Source: CAZSDU01 sp963662525 (GTDB lineage Bacteria; Bacteroidota; Bacteroidia; Bacteroidales; FEN-979). Taken from it: a DNA stretch of 64,000 nucleotides. Below the pieces are notes generated by a model. That model was not told where the DNA came from. It made no database searches and saw nothing but the letters and a program-made list of their open reading frames with translations. The translations under genes and the position numbers were made by a program. The stretch spans positions 1,488,001-1,552,000 of the forward strand of contig OY759717.1 in the NCBI GenBank assembly GCA_963662525.1, written 5' to 3'. Of this stretch, positions 1-9,788 are shown piece by piece; the stretch's first letter is position 1, and each line of letters opens with the position of its first letter.

Positions 1-489
1 TCGTCTGTCATTGCAACAGACATTTCACCCGGGATGGTTCGCATCGCAAATCTAAAATTACTGAAATCAAAAATCACAAACCTGGATTTTCAAATCCAGG
101 ATTCATATAACCTGACATTCCCGGATAAATCATTTGACATAGTGATCGCTTCCAATCTGTTCCATCTGCTTTACGAACCGGAAAAGCCATTAAAAGAAAT
201 TAGCAGAGTGATGAAAGACAACGGAATTTTTATTGCCCCGACGCTTTGTGTTGGTGAAAATACCAAAAGCAAAATCATCGCAACAATAATTGGCTCATTG
301 AGTGGGTTTAAGGTAGTCAATAAATGGAGTTTTAAAGAGTTAAAAAACCTGTTGACTAAAAATGGATTTGACATTTATAAAGAATCAAGGATTGAGGGTC
401 GATTGCTGACAGCTTATTTCGTGATGAAAAAACAACAGTGCGTTGATCGCCTGGAGAACCATTCTGATCAAGATGCTTTATCGGTTTGA
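1..489 (+). CDS. Class I SAM-dependent methyltransferase, 5'-truncated by window edge
   Basis: This is the C-terminal part of a Rossmann-fold methyltransferase; the reading frame is open from the first base, so the start and glycine-rich motif I lie outside the window. The visible part begins with a beta-2-like segment ATDISPGMVRIA, whose Asp would bind the ribose of S-adenosylmethionine. A motif IV-like FDIVIASNLFHLL and the typical post-motif KEISRVMKDNGIFIAPT follow. The ATG at base 34 falls inside this conserved block and is therefore internal. The substrate cannot be inferred. The gene is followed after 36 bp by a co-directional exported amidohydrolase. Confidence 0.8.
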   Translation, partial: SSVIATDISPGMVRIANLKLLKSKITNLDFQIQDSYNLTFPDKSFDIVIASNLFHLLYEPEKPLKEISRVMKDNGIFIAPTLCVGENTKSKIIATIIGSLSGFKVVNKWSFKELKNLLTKNGFDIYKESRIEGRLLTAYFVMKKQQCVDRLENHSDQDALSV

Positions 490-525
490 GTTTTTGAATA
501 ACTTTAATACGTAAAAAAATAGACC

Positions 526-1890
526 ATGAATTCAACCATTTTTAATAGAATTAAATCAGGTTTTGTGATTTTATTACTCATAATACCATTTATGTCATTT
601 TGCTATGCAAGTAACCATGATTGTTTAATTACGAATGTTAATGTTATTGATGTAAATACCGGGAAGATATTGAAAAATAAAACAATAGCCATTGACAATA
701 ATCGAATCACTGCCATTTACGATAAGGAAATTGTTGGTTCGGATTCAACTATTGTAATTAACGGAAAAGGTAAATATCTTATCCCCGGACTTTGGGATAT
801 GCATGCTCATTATAAATTGGGACATGTAGATATGGATCCTTTATTAATGGCCAATGGTATAACCGGAATACGAGAAATGTGGGATGATACGCCTGAGTTT
901 GTAAAGGTTCCCCAAAAAACACAACCGGAGGGGTTGGTATCTCCAGATGTCTATCTATCAGGTGATCTGATTGATGGAAATCCACCAAATTTTTCGGGCA
1001 GTTTAGTGGTTACAACACCGGAAGAAGCTGTTGATGCCGTACAAAAGCAAATTGACAAAAAAGTTGATTTTATCAAAGTTTATAGTAACTTATCTGAAGA
1101 ATGTTTTTTGGCTATTGCTAAGGAAGCAAAGAAAATGAACACCCCATTTGCCGGTCATATACCCAATAGAGTTTCAATCTACACTGCAATTGAAGCAGGA
1201 ATGGCCAGCTCGGAACATTTATATGGGTTTCTGAATGCCTGCTCATCTGTTGACACATCAAATGAAGCACTTATCAGTACATTTTCTGGAAGTAGGTTTG
1301 ATTCTCTTTGTACTGTTCTTGCAAAGAGTAGCATGTGGATATGCCCCACATTAACAGTTCATAGGTCAATGAGTTCTTTAAACGATTCAATATTTATAAA
1401 TGACAACAGAATTGACTATATTCCTGGATTTGTTCTTGAGCTGTGGAATCAAATGATGATGCCTTATACAAAAAGCGAAATAGATAATTTTGCTAATAGT
1501 AACAGAGCAAGGTATCTTTTTGAGCTAAACTTAATAGGCAAAATGAATGAAAAAGGAGTAAAATTTATTGCAGGAACCGATTTCCCAAATCCTTATGTTT
1601 TCCCCGGATTTTCGCTGCACGATGAATTGTCGCTCATGGTTAAGGGTGGCATGCCGGCTCTTGATGCACTAAGGTCTGCAACAATCAATCCTGCAATATT
1701 TATGAAAAAAACAGCCGATTTTGGTTCTGTTGAGGTTGGGAAAATAGCGAGCTTAATCCTTTTAAACAAGAACCCTCTGGAGAATATTGAAAACACAAAA
1801 TCCATAGAAACCGTTATCATACGAGGGATAGTTTATAATAGGAAAGCATTGGATTTAATGTTAGAACAGGCAAAATCCAATGCCAAATGA
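526..1890 (+). CDS. Exported metal-dependent amidohydrolase
   Basis: This is an amidohydrolase-superfamily enzyme (imidazolonepropionase/prolidase-like group) of 454 residues. Residues 1 to about 28 form a signal peptide, so it should act in the periplasm or at the cell surface. Metal-binding features in order are MHAH (His93, His95) after strand 1, a lysine in FIKVYSN suited to carbamylation, GHIP and SSEHLYG histidines, and the Asp of AGTDFPNP late in the TIM barrel. The small N-terminal and C-terminal beta-sandwich strands (GKGKYLIPGLWD and VGKIASLILL) are present. The substrate is unknown; relatives hydrolyse cyclic amides, Xaa-Pro dipeptides or related amides. Confidence 0.85.
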   Translation: MNSTIFNRIKSGFVILLLIIPFMSFCYASNHDCLITNVNVIDVNTGKILKNKTIAIDNNRITAIYDKEIVGSDSTIVINGKGKYLIPGLWDMHAHYKLGHVDMDPLLMANGITGIREMWDDTPEFVKVPQKTQPEGLVSPDVYLSGDLIDGNPPNFSGSLVVTTPEEAVDAVQKQIDKKVDFIKVYSNLSEECFLAIAKEAKKMNTPFAGHIPNRVSIYTAIEAGMASSEHLYGFLNACSSVDTSNEALISTFSGSRFDSLCTVLAKSSMWICPTLTVHRSMSSLNDSIFINDNRIDYIPGFVLELWNQMMMPYTKSEIDNFANSNRARYLFELNLIGKMNEKGVKFIAGTDFPNPYVFPGFSLHDELSLMVKGGMPALDALRSATINPAIFMKKTADFGSVEVGKIASLILLNKNPLENIENTKSIETVIIRGIVYNRKALDLMLEQAKSNAK

Positions 1891-2041
1891 ACCGCATCAT
1901 AAAGCATAAGCCAAAACCGTCATACACCTAACATGGCAATCAGCAGTAATAAAAGTTGCAATATTGAGGTCAGTACCTGCAACTTTTTACTGCGCAAAAA
2001 CCCCGGATACTTTAGTTAATAAATTTAAAAGAAACACCTAC

Positions 2042-3280
2042 ATGAAATCAACATTGTTATTTTTAGCCCTTTGCCTATGTACTGCATCGCTATATTGCCA
2101 GACGAACTCAAGCAGGTATGACGTTCTTATCCGGAAAGCAGACTCTTTGTACCAGGTAAAAGAGTTTGAGCAATCTGCTTTTGCATTTTCCGATGCATTT
2201 AAAGCAACTGATTCAAGGATAACAAGAAACCACCGTTACAATGCAGCTTGTTCATGGGCTTTGGCAAACTACCCCGACAGCGCATTTTATTATTTAAATT
2301 ATGTTGCCGTTAACATGAATTACACGGATTACGGGCATATTAAGGGAGATCCTGATTTAAAATCACTTCACAGTGATAAAAGATGGCAATCATTTACTGA
2401 GCTGGTTAAAGCAAATAAAGACAAAGCATTTGCCAACTTGGACTTTATTACTTTAAATGGGAACAAGGTCGAAGTATATACAACCGGTATGAAGAATAAT
2501 CAAAATAATAAACCAGTAATCGTATTTGAAAATGGAATGGCTGATACTTATGAAAGGTGGAAAGCCATTATTGATGAAGTTTCAAAAACAAATGCTGTTT
2601 TTGCCTATAACCGTCCAAGGATCGGAGAGTCCGAAGACGACAGCCTGCCTCCAACCACAGCGCATATTGTTGACAACCTGAGAAAAATGCTTTTACAAAA
2701 AGGATTGAACCCACCTTACTTATTGGTTTCTCATTCTTTTGGCGGAGCCTATATCAGAAGTTTTGCCTCATCCTATCCCGGTGAAATTGCTGGTCTTATT
2801 TTTATTGATCCCATTGATTTCACAAAAAAGGGGGATATGGGCGACCTGCCTTATCTGGAAATTGGACTTACCCAGCATCAGATTGATTCTATATTTGGGC
2901 AACCGTACAAGAATTTCATTGAAAAACTCTATACAGAAATGCCAGCGTATTATGTAGAAGAAGTAAAAATATCAAGACAATTGACCAAAACAGATTTTGA
3001 AGAGTGCGACCGTAATCCATTGCCTGACGTACCGGTACATTTTATTAAGGCAGGTGGGTTTTCTAATTCTGAACCACCAACAATTTATGACAGGGAAAAG
3101 ATGTGGAGAATCAACAGTAACATCCAAATGAAGCGATGGCTGGAACTCTTATATCCCCTGAAATATGGAAAGTTATTTTATTGTTCAAACGCAAGCCATT
3201 TTGTTCAAGCGGATGAACCCGACCTGGTAATTTCAAGTATTAAACTGGCTTTGCTGGATTATGATAAAATCAACAAATGA
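2042..3280 (+). CDS. Exported alpha/beta hydrolase with N-terminal TPR-like region
   Basis: This is a 412-residue protein when started at the ATG at 2042, which opens a clean signal peptide (MKSTLLFLALCLCTASLYCQ). The longer in-frame ORF from 1964 adds 26 residues that do not fit an export signal. Residues 25-120 are helical and resemble tetratricopeptide units seen in other Bacteroidota hydrolases. The alpha/beta hydrolase domain follows, with nucleophile elbow SHSFGG (Ser232 in this numbering), an Asp in LIFIDPIDF and a C-terminal SHFVQADEPD region that supplies the candidate catalytic His. Substrate unknown. It could be an esterase or a lactonase-like enzyme. Confidence 0.8.
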   Translation: MKSTLLFLALCLCTASLYCQTNSSRYDVLIRKADSLYQVKEFEQSAFAFSDAFKATDSRITRNHRYNAACSWALANYPDSAFYYLNYVAVNMNYTDYGHIKGDPDLKSLHSDKRWQSFTELVKANKDKAFANLDFITLNGNKVEVYTTGMKNNQNNKPVIVFENGMADTYERWKAIIDEVSKTNAVFAYNRPRIGESEDDSLPPTTAHIVDNLRKMLLQKGLNPPYLLVSHSFGGAYIRSFASSYPGEIAGLIFIDPIDFTKKGDMGDLPYLEIGLTQHQIDSIFGQPYKNFIEKLYTEMPAYYVEEVKISRQLTKTDFEECDRNPLPDVPVHFIKAGGFSNSEPPTIYDREKMWRINSNIQMKRWLELLYPLKYGKLFYCSNASHFVQADEPDLVISSIKLALLDYDKINK

Positions 3281-3370
3281 AAACAGCAATCATAGGAACA
3301 GGGGGCGGCAGTTTGTTTACAATTGTCTTTTACCCATGGAGATAAAAGCAAGAAAAGGGTCAAAATTCTA

Positions 3371-5143
3371 ATGAGATTATTATTGTCATCGGTACTTTTT
3401 CTTTGCCTGGGGTACTCCTTTTCACAAACCCGGATTACGGGAGTGGTCAGGGATTCGCAAACAGGAGAACCTTTGCCTTTCAGCAGCATTGCTGTCAAAT
3501 CATCTGCACAAGGGACTATAGCCAATATGGATGGTGTCTTTTCACTTTTGTCGGATTTGAAAAATGATACCCTGATTTTTTCATACCTGGGATTTGAGAA
3601 GAGAGCAATTCCGGCAAAGGAGCTTGCAGGGATAAAAGTAGTTTTGCTCATAAGAAAGGAGATTCTGCTGCAGGAAGTTGTGGTCCATTCCAGTGACGAC
3701 TACCTTTATGAAATCCTGAACCGCTGCCGGAAGAATTTATTAAAAAACTGCGGGGAAACAGTGTCGAAAGTGTATTATGGAATTGAAACGAAAACCAAAG
3801 ACCGGCCTGTTGAGCTTCTTGAATGCTACTATAACGGTTATCTGAATGGCATTTCCGTGAACAGTCTGAGGTTGAAGAACGGAAGGATTGGCGTTGCCGA
3901 AATGGATAAACGGTACTTTCTGACCCTGAATTCCTCGAAAGGGATAAGCCGGATGCCGCTGATCAGCGTAAGGGAGGATTATCCTTCCTTACCCCTTCAA
4001 ATGACGAAAAGGGAGGCAAAGAAACGCTTCCTCTTGTCGCCGGGTCAAGGCGATAATGAAACCGTGCACATTATTTTCAAACCGAAGAAAGACAGCCTGT
4101 CAGAATTTTCGGGAGATCTCTGGATTGATAAACAATCCGATGCCCTGGTAAAGGCTGATGTCCATATTGCAAACGCCCGTAAGCATCCCTTTCTGCCTGT
4201 ATTTCCAGCCGATTCAATCTGCAGCATCGATATGAACATCAGTCATGCATTTGCAAAGGAAGGCTCCTCCAGCCGGATCGATCATATCAGTTTCAGCTAC
4301 CGTATAACTTATAAAAGTGTCAGGGATACCCCCATGGTCGCCGTCCCCTCGATCATTCAGCGTGAACTCATCACCAGCGGGATCATTTATTTCTATGATT
4401 ACGGGGATCCGTTTATACTTCCCTGCTTTGAGTATGATAATGATTTTGATGATTACAGTAAGATATCAATAATCCCTTACAATGATTTTTTCTGGGATAA
4501 CAACAATGCAATGGTTCTGACCTCTGCTCAAAAGGAAAACCTGGGATTCTTTGCGAATGAAGGTTGTCTTGTCAATTACAGGGAAAATAATTTCGGCAAG
4601 AACTTTTTAAGGATAAGGCACACCGATTCCACATTCTCATCGCTTTACGAGAGCAATTATTATTTCTGGTCACCCGATAAGCGGATCATGCTTAACCGGA
4701 AGCTGAACCAGAACCTGATTTATCCCCGGAAAAAGATCAACAATTCGATTTTATCGAACCTTTACAGTCTGAAAGTTCAGTTTTTACTTGATGTTACGCG
4801 GAAAGATGGAACCTTTGACTTCAGGTCATACACTGTTTTCGATGCAGCAAAAACTTTTTATCACCTTGATGAAGAACCCGAAACCAGGGCCTTTCTCAAT
4901 ATATTTTTTGACATCTGCGAGATTGAAAGGCGAAGGATGGAATCTCAGCTCAACTCATCCGCAAAAACAATTCAAATAATAGATTCTATTTATAACGAAG
5001 CGGTGAAACGAAAAGACGGGATTACGAAACAATACCTGAAAGAGGTACAGCTGGGAAAGGCCGGGAATCTACTGTCAAAATGGAATGAATATATTATTGA
5101 AAATCTCGGGATAGATAATTTGGAACTGTTTGAAAAAAAATAA
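3371..5143 (+). CDS. Carboxypeptidase-regulatory-like domain envelope protein
   Basis: This 590-residue exported protein starts at the ATG at 3371, which gives signal peptide MRLLLSSVLFLCLGYSFSQ; the upstream in-frame extension is not signal-like. Residues 20-105 form the CarboxypepD_reg-like beta sandwich (ITGVVRDSQTGEPLPFSSI, then VFSLL, LIFSYLGFEKRAI) that precedes plugs of TonB receptors and stands alone in many Bacteroidota proteins. The remaining ~480 residues have no catalytic motif I recognise; they alternate beta-strand and charged segments, with a helical C-terminus. There is no TonB-dependent barrel. It probably works in the periplasm or as an outer-membrane-associated protein of unknown function. 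Confidence 0.75.
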   Translation: MRLLLSSVLFLCLGYSFSQTRITGVVRDSQTGEPLPFSSIAVKSSAQGTIANMDGVFSLLSDLKNDTLIFSYLGFEKRAIPAKELAGIKVVLLIRKEILLQEVVVHSSDDYLYEILNRCRKNLLKNCGETVSKVYYGIETKTKDRPVELLECYYNGYLNGISVNSLRLKNGRIGVAEMDKRYFLTLNSSKGISRMPLISVREDYPSLPLQMTKREAKKRFLLSPGQGDNETVHIIFKPKKDSLSEFSGDLWIDKQSDALVKADVHIANARKHPFLPVFPADSICSIDMNISHAFAKEGSSSRIDHISFSYRITYKSVRDTPMVAVPSIIQRELITSGIIYFYDYGDPFILPCFEYDNDFDDYSKISIIPYNDFFWDNNNAMVLTSAQKENLGFFANEGCLVNYRENNFGKNFLRIRHTDSTFSSLYESNYYFWSPDKRIMLNRKLNQNLIYPRKKINNSILSNLYSLKVQFLLDVTRKDGTFDFRSYTVFDAAKTFYHLDEEPETRAFLNIFFDICEIERRRMESQLNSSAKTIQIIDSIYNEAVKRKDGITKQYLKEVQLGKAGNLLSKWNEYIIENLGIDNLELFEKK

Positions 5144-5236
5144 AACTAGAAGACCAATACGGAGTTTCACAACAAAGTATATTAACCTTTTTAAATTACA
5201 AGGAAGTCAGGCAGTATAATATAAAATCGTACAACA

Positions 5237-6676
5237 GTGAAAAGAACATTTTTAATATTAGTGAGCATTTTTATCGTTCAGGCATCTATTTGTCAGGTGA
5301 TAGAATTAAATAATGAAACAGTTCTAGACAATATCTCGCATGTTGAAGATAGCATTCATTATCATATTGATTCTTTACCAAGACTATGTGATGTATTAGG
5401 CATGAAAAAGCAATTTATAAATATTGGAGATTGCAAACTATACTGCGAAATGGAAGGTCAAGGTATCCCATTGGTTATAATTAATGGTGGACCTGGCGGC
5501 ACACATCATTACTTTCATCCTTGGTTTTCACAAGCCAAAGATTACTGTAAAGTAATTTATTATGATCAGAGAGGATGTGGGCAATCTGATTTTAAAAAAG
5601 TGGATGGTTACACATTTAGACAAGCTATTGACGATTTAGACAAACTAAGACAAAAACTTGGTATCGAAAAATGGATTGTTTGTGGATATTCCTATGGAGG
5701 AGCTTTAGCTCAATTCTATACAACTGTTTATCCTGATGCTGTTTTAGGAATGGTTTTAATAAGTTCTGCAACTTTGTTGCAAGATGAAATTTTAAACGAT
5801 ACAAGAGAGTATGATTATATGAGCAAAGAAGAGGAACAAAGAATTGATTCGATTTATAAGCTGTATCGTAATGGTAAAATAACTTTTCTGCAACTTCTCT
5901 ATAATAAAGAACTGAATGGAGACTGGAAACGACAAAATTTTTACAAACCTACAAAAGAAGAATTTATCCGTGGTGCTTTATATGAGTGGGTAAACGATAA
6001 AGGTTTTAATCAAACCATGGGAAATAGTTATGGGCGTTATGATTTTAAACATGTTTTTGACAGTTGCCCTGTTCCAACATTGCTTTGCGAAGGAAAATGG
6101 GATTTAACATGGAAAGAGGATAAAGCAGTACTATTTAGAAAAAATCATCCAAATGCTGATTTTGAATTATTTGAAAAATCAGGGCATAGTATTTATCATG
6201 ATGAACCAGAACTGTTTTTTTTAAGACTCAAAGAATTTGTAACTTCAATTAAGCCTGTTTCTCAAGATGAAATAAACAATTGGCAGAAACAAACCAATAA
6301 AATACTTGCTCCTCAGGAAAAACTATTTGAAAATGAAGCTCACTTTTTTACCCTAATTGAAAATGATGGCATAGAAAAAGCATTAATCTATTACAGGGAT
6401 TTCAAAATAAAAAATAAAAATGAAATATTGTTTTCTGAAAACGGAATGAATAGCATGGGATATTCTTACATGTATAAAAAGGAATATAAAACTGCGATAA
6501 AATTATTTGAACTAAATGCCGAATCATTCCCTGATTCTTGGAACGTTTATGATAGTTTAGGTGAAGCATATTTATCAATTGGGAATAAAGAAAAAGCAAT
6601 AGAAAACTATAGAAAATCTATTGAGTTAAATCCTAATAATGAGAATGGAAAGAAAATATTAAATGGAATTAAATAA
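5237..6676 (+). CDS. Exported proline-iminopeptidase-like hydrolase with C-terminal TPRs
   Basis: A 479-residue protein with signal peptide MKRTFLILVSIFIVQASICQ. Residues 60-340 are an alpha/beta hydrolase of the prolyl-aminopeptidase group: the oxyanion-hole motif NGGPGG, the strand VIYYDQRGCGQSD typical of that family, and nucleophile elbow GYSYGG (Ser152). The GKWDLTW and SGHSIYHDEP segments carry the candidate Asp and His. Residues 360-479 contain two TPR-like units near the C-terminus (YKTAIKLFELNAESFPDS; GNKEKAIENYRKSIELNPNN). Base composition is more AT-rich than the neighbouring gene, which may indicate a separate origin. Confidence 0.85.
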   Translation: MKRTFLILVSIFIVQASICQVIELNNETVLDNISHVEDSIHYHIDSLPRLCDVLGMKKQFINIGDCKLYCEMEGQGIPLVIINGGPGGTHHYFHPWFSQAKDYCKVIYYDQRGCGQSDFKKVDGYTFRQAIDDLDKLRQKLGIEKWIVCGYSYGGALAQFYTTVYPDAVLGMVLISSATLLQDEILNDTREYDYMSKEEEQRIDSIYKLYRNGKITFLQLLYNKELNGDWKRQNFYKPTKEEFIRGALYEWVNDKGFNQTMGNSYGRYDFKHVFDSCPVPTLLCEGKWDLTWKEDKAVLFRKNHPNADFELFEKSGHSIYHDEPELFFLRLKEFVTSIKPVSQDEINNWQKQTNKILAPQEKLFENEAHFFTLIENDGIEKALIYYRDFKIKNKNEILFSENGMNSMGYSYMYKKEYKTAIKLFELNAESFPDSWNVYDSLGEAYLSIGNKEKAIENYRKSIELNPNNENGKKILNGIK

Positions 6677-6685
6677 GAAGTTGCA

Positions 6686-6820
6686 ATGTTTAAGGGAAAA
6701 ACGGGTGAATTCGTAAACACCGATACCACCGATATATCCATCAGTGAAATAGAACCTGCAGAACACAGCCCGACATCTACCCCGATAAATCAGTTAAGGG
6801 CTAGATCTGGTTTTTAGTGG
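6686..6820 (+). pseudogene. Short decayed ORF between hydrolase and TPR protein
   Basis: A 44-codon frame opens at the ATG at 6686 (MFKGKTGEFVNTDTTDIS) and ends at a TAG at 6818-6820. Another frame reads through the second half with a stop in the middle. The reading is too short and unlike the neighbours in style to call a gene. It may be the tail of a deleted gene. Nothing else is visible in the 198 bp between the flanking genes. Confidence 0.2.
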
Positions 6821-6874
6821 ATTATCTGGAGAATAAATGACAGTTATATCCCCGGCATCCCGGGGCAAACAGGG

Positions 6875-8203
6875 ATGAACTTATTTGGAAAAAAAATGAA
6901 TGGGAACATAACTATAAAACAGACAGCCCTAATTTCTTTCCTTGTTTTCTCGGCCCTCTTCAGTTTCGGACAACAGCCTGGCCTGAAAGAGCAGGCATTG
7001 GAGGAGTTCAAAAAAGAACATTACAGCGAAGCCATTGCCCTGCTGGAAAAAGCATCAAGGCAAACCCCCGGTGATGCAGAGATTTTCTACTACCTGGGAT
7101 GGTTTAACCACTACAGGGCATACGACAGCCGGCCATTGTGCGGGTACGATTATTCCTATTCCGAACAAATTTTCAAATACCTGGACAGGGCACTGGAACT
7201 AAAGCCCGACTATGGTGATGCCAAGTATTTTTACGGCGCAGAATGCAGTGCAAACGTTTTTCTTGCGATGCAGAATAAGGATGTTGAAAGGTTGAAATAC
7301 TTCTCCCTTTTAGCCAATGAGAAAGGGGCCTATCCTTCCTGGCTGAAGGAATTCGGGAGAAATTTCCTGAACAGCTGTGAAGCTGATGCGATTTTATTTA
7401 CAGGCGGCAACGTCGATTTTGACGTGTGTCTGTACCTCCAGCTACACGAAGGGGTGCGACCTGATATAAATCTCATACCCATAGGCAACATTGACCGCCC
7501 CTGGTATGTTCAATTTCTGAAAACCGGCCTGAAGGATGCAATCCGGGAGGTTGATATAGGCCTTACAGACCGGCAAATAATGGACATTCACCCGTTTAAG
7601 TGGGATACGACAACAGTATCCATCAAAATTTCATCTTCCGGTTGTAAAAAGTTTGGTTTACCTGCCGGCTATTTATTTAATTGGCAGGTTTTGCCTGACC
7701 TGTTTTCAGAAAGAATGCATTCAAAAATAGTCACCGAAAAAGCAAAAAAGCGTGCCTACCTCAGTCCGCAAAGAGCGATACTCCTGCAAATCATAGAAAA
7801 CAATTTTTTTCAGCGTCCGGTCTATTTTTCAAATTTCTGTTCCACGACGCTTGTTGGAGGCTTGAACGCCAATTTTCAAAATTGCGGATTGGTTTCACGA
7901 TTAACGCCTGTTCCGACAAAGAACACCGATTTTTCATCCGATTATGGGAAAATGGAGGAATTGCTCAGGGACCCCCATGTGGAGAATTTTAAAACCCTGG
8001 TCAACAGCGACATGCCCCGCGTTTCGAACATCATCGTCTCGGGTTACTACAATACTTTGCTAAGCCTGTATGATAAGTACCGGAATACCAATGACGAGGA
8101 TGGAATGAACCAACTGAAAAGACTTTTCGAAAGCCATATGAAAATCGGATACGACAAGGCATTCGAGAGCGAAATCGAAAGTGAATTTGACAAGCAGAAA
8201 TGA
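6875..8203 (+). CDS. Exported TPR protein with DUF2723-like C-terminal part
   Basis: This 442-residue protein has an export signal ending near FSALFSFGQ; a second ATG at 6896 (MNGNITIKQ) gives a shorter, equally good signal peptide. Residues 35-120 form two or three TPR units (EEFKKEHYSEAIALLEKA; RALELKPDYGDAKYF). Residues 165-300 carry a block, ILFTGGNVDFDVCLYLQ then GVRPDINLIPIGNIDRPWY, that matches the soluble lumen-facing part of Bacteroidota DUF2723 membrane proteins (usually ILFTNGDNDTFPLWYLQ). The polytopic membrane domain of that family is absent, so this is a secreted stand-alone version. The function of this block is unknown. Confidence 0.65.
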   Translation: MNLFGKKMNGNITIKQTALISFLVFSALFSFGQQPGLKEQALEEFKKEHYSEAIALLEKASRQTPGDAEIFYYLGWFNHYRAYDSRPLCGYDYSYSEQIFKYLDRALELKPDYGDAKYFYGAECSANVFLAMQNKDVERLKYFSLLANEKGAYPSWLKEFGRNFLNSCEADAILFTGGNVDFDVCLYLQLHEGVRPDINLIPIGNIDRPWYVQFLKTGLKDAIREVDIGLTDRQIMDIHPFKWDTTTVSIKISSSGCKKFGLPAGYLFNWQVLPDLFSERMHSKIVTEKAKKRAYLSPQRAILLQIIENNFFQRPVYFSNFCSTTLVGGLNANFQNCGLVSRLTPVPTKNTDFSSDYGKMEELLRDPHVENFKTLVNSDMPRVSNIIVSGYYNTLLSLYDKYRNTNDEDGMNQLKRLFESHMKIGYDKAFESEIESEFDKQK

Positions 8204-8207
8204 AAAA

Positions 8208-8295
8208 ATAGTCCATCAACCTGTTACAGGTCGATAATGGAAATTTTTCCCGGTTATTTTGTGCAAAGAACCATGAACCAAAAATCTTTTGCACT
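8208..8295 (+). repeat. Leader shared with the paralogue at 11275-11371, with promoter-like core
   Basis: The 88 bp before the first beta-propeller gene closely match the ~97 bp before its paralogue at 11372. Shared blocks are a GTCCGTTAACCTGC-like stretch, AGGTCGAT, a TTATTTTGTGCAAA core (8254 and 11330) and an AATCTTTTGCAC block just before ATGAAAAC. The core is one base from the Bacteroidota -7 box TAnnTTTG, so it is a plausible promoter. The duplication therefore included the upstream control region. Confidence 0.6.
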
Positions 8296-9723
8296 ATGAA
8301 AACATCGTTTCTGACATCAATTCTGATTTTATTATTCGGGAGTGTTATATATTCACAAACAATTCCTCCCGATAGTTTATATCTTGGGCAAACCCCTCCT
8401 GGTAACACACCCCAGATATTTGCGCCGGGAATTATATCCATTCCCGGAAGAAAAGAATACGGCATTTCCATCTCACCGGGTGGAGATGAAATGCTGTTTG
8501 CCCTCGGGAACTGGCCATTGAAGCGAACCATGATCATAAAATATGAGAATAATCACTGGACAAGCCCGGACACTATTTCTTTTTCAACTACCCGGTCGGC
8601 CGAGGAGGCTATTTATTCACCCGACGGCCAACGGGTTTATTACTACGCCTATAATCCGCCCAACCCGGTTGGAGGGTCCGATTTATGCTATAGCGTGAAA
8701 AATGGTTCGGCCTGGAGTGAACCCATTAACCTTGGAACGCCTCTGAATACTATCCAGGATGAATATCATCCGTGTGTGGTGGCCGACAGTTCTGTCTATT
8801 TTGAAAACGTGAACGGGAAGATCTGCTATTCCAAATTTCAGAATGGCAACTACCTGCCAAGAATCATTCTGCCTGCCCTGTTCAACGATCCCAACATGGC
8901 ATGGGGCAATCCCTTTGTATCGCCTGACGAGGACTACTTTATTTTCAATTCTTCCCGGTCAGGTGGTTTCGGAGGCACTGATCTGTATATTGCCTATAAA
9001 AAAAATAACGGTACATGGACCAATCCGAAGAACCTTGGAAATATAATAAATACCGCTACCAATGAATGCGGATCAGAAATCACCGACGATAATTTGTATC
9101 TGACCTATGTGTCGAACAATGATATTTATTGGGTTGGATCGGGTTTTATCGACAGCCTGAGATATACCAATTTTATCCCCTATGTTTTAAACCTGATTCC
9201 CGATCAGACTGCCATCAAGGGAGAGTTGTTCACCTATACCATTCCTGATAGTACCTTTATGGATGATGATGGCAATAACACCCTTACCTATGGAGCAAAA
9301 CTGACCAGTGGGGACAGCTTACCCTCATGGCTGACATTCGACACCGTTGCAGCCGCTTTCTCAGGCATCCCTCCTATCCTCCAGACACTGAACCTAAGGA
9401 TTACTGCAACTGATACCGCAGGAGCAGCAGCTTCAACAACCTTTAAAATTTTAATTGAAGATCCTTCCGCCATTGATCAAACGGAAGAACAGGTTATCCG
9501 GATCTTTCCCAACCCGACGAACGGATTGCTGAATATTTCCGTAAATTCATTGCCGGATGAAACGGTTTTTGCTGTAATAAACGATCTGCAGGGGAAGGTC
9601 ATACAGACAAAGACTTTCAAAAAGAGCATCCGTATTGATATGACAGATCATGCGAAGGGGATCTATATTTTAAAACTGCTTCATGACAATCAAATAACGG
9701 TCAGGAAAATTTGTATTCAATAG
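8296..9723 (+). CDS. T9SS-sorted PD40-type beta-propeller protein
   Basis: A 475-residue secreted protein with signal peptide MKTSFLTSILILLFGSVIYSQ. Residues 50-290 contain WD40/PD40-like strands typical of outer-surface propellers (ISPGGDEMLFALG, YSPDGQRVYYYAY, VSPDEDYFIFNSSRSGG). Residues 300-390 form a cadherin/He_PIG-type putative Ig domain (LIPDQTAIKGELFTYTIPDS; GNNTLTYGAKL). The last ~75 residues are a type A T9SS sorting domain (IRIFPNPTNGLLNISVNS to GIYILKLLHDN), so the protein should cross the outer membrane by type IX secretion and be anchored. A paralogue lies at 11372-12796. Confidence 0.85.
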   Translation: MKTSFLTSILILLFGSVIYSQTIPPDSLYLGQTPPGNTPQIFAPGIISIPGRKEYGISISPGGDEMLFALGNWPLKRTMIIKYENNHWTSPDTISFSTTRSAEEAIYSPDGQRVYYYAYNPPNPVGGSDLCYSVKNGSAWSEPINLGTPLNTIQDEYHPCVVADSSVYFENVNGKICYSKFQNGNYLPRIILPALFNDPNMAWGNPFVSPDEDYFIFNSSRSGGFGGTDLYIAYKKNNGTWTNPKNLGNIINTATNECGSEITDDNLYLTYVSNNDIYWVGSGFIDSLRYTNFIPYVLNLIPDQTAIKGELFTYTIPDSTFMDDDGNNTLTYGAKLTSGDSLPSWLTFDTVAAAFSGIPPILQTLNLRITATDTAGAAASTTFKILIEDPSAIDQTEEQVIRIFPNPTNGLLNISVNSLPDETVFAVINDLQGKVIQTKTFKKSIRIDMTDHAKGIYILKLLHDNQITVRKICIQ

Positions 9724-9788
9724 GTCAAGGATCATCAATCGGATCACTCAGACACATAAGAAATAGAAAATCACTTTAAGATAAAATC

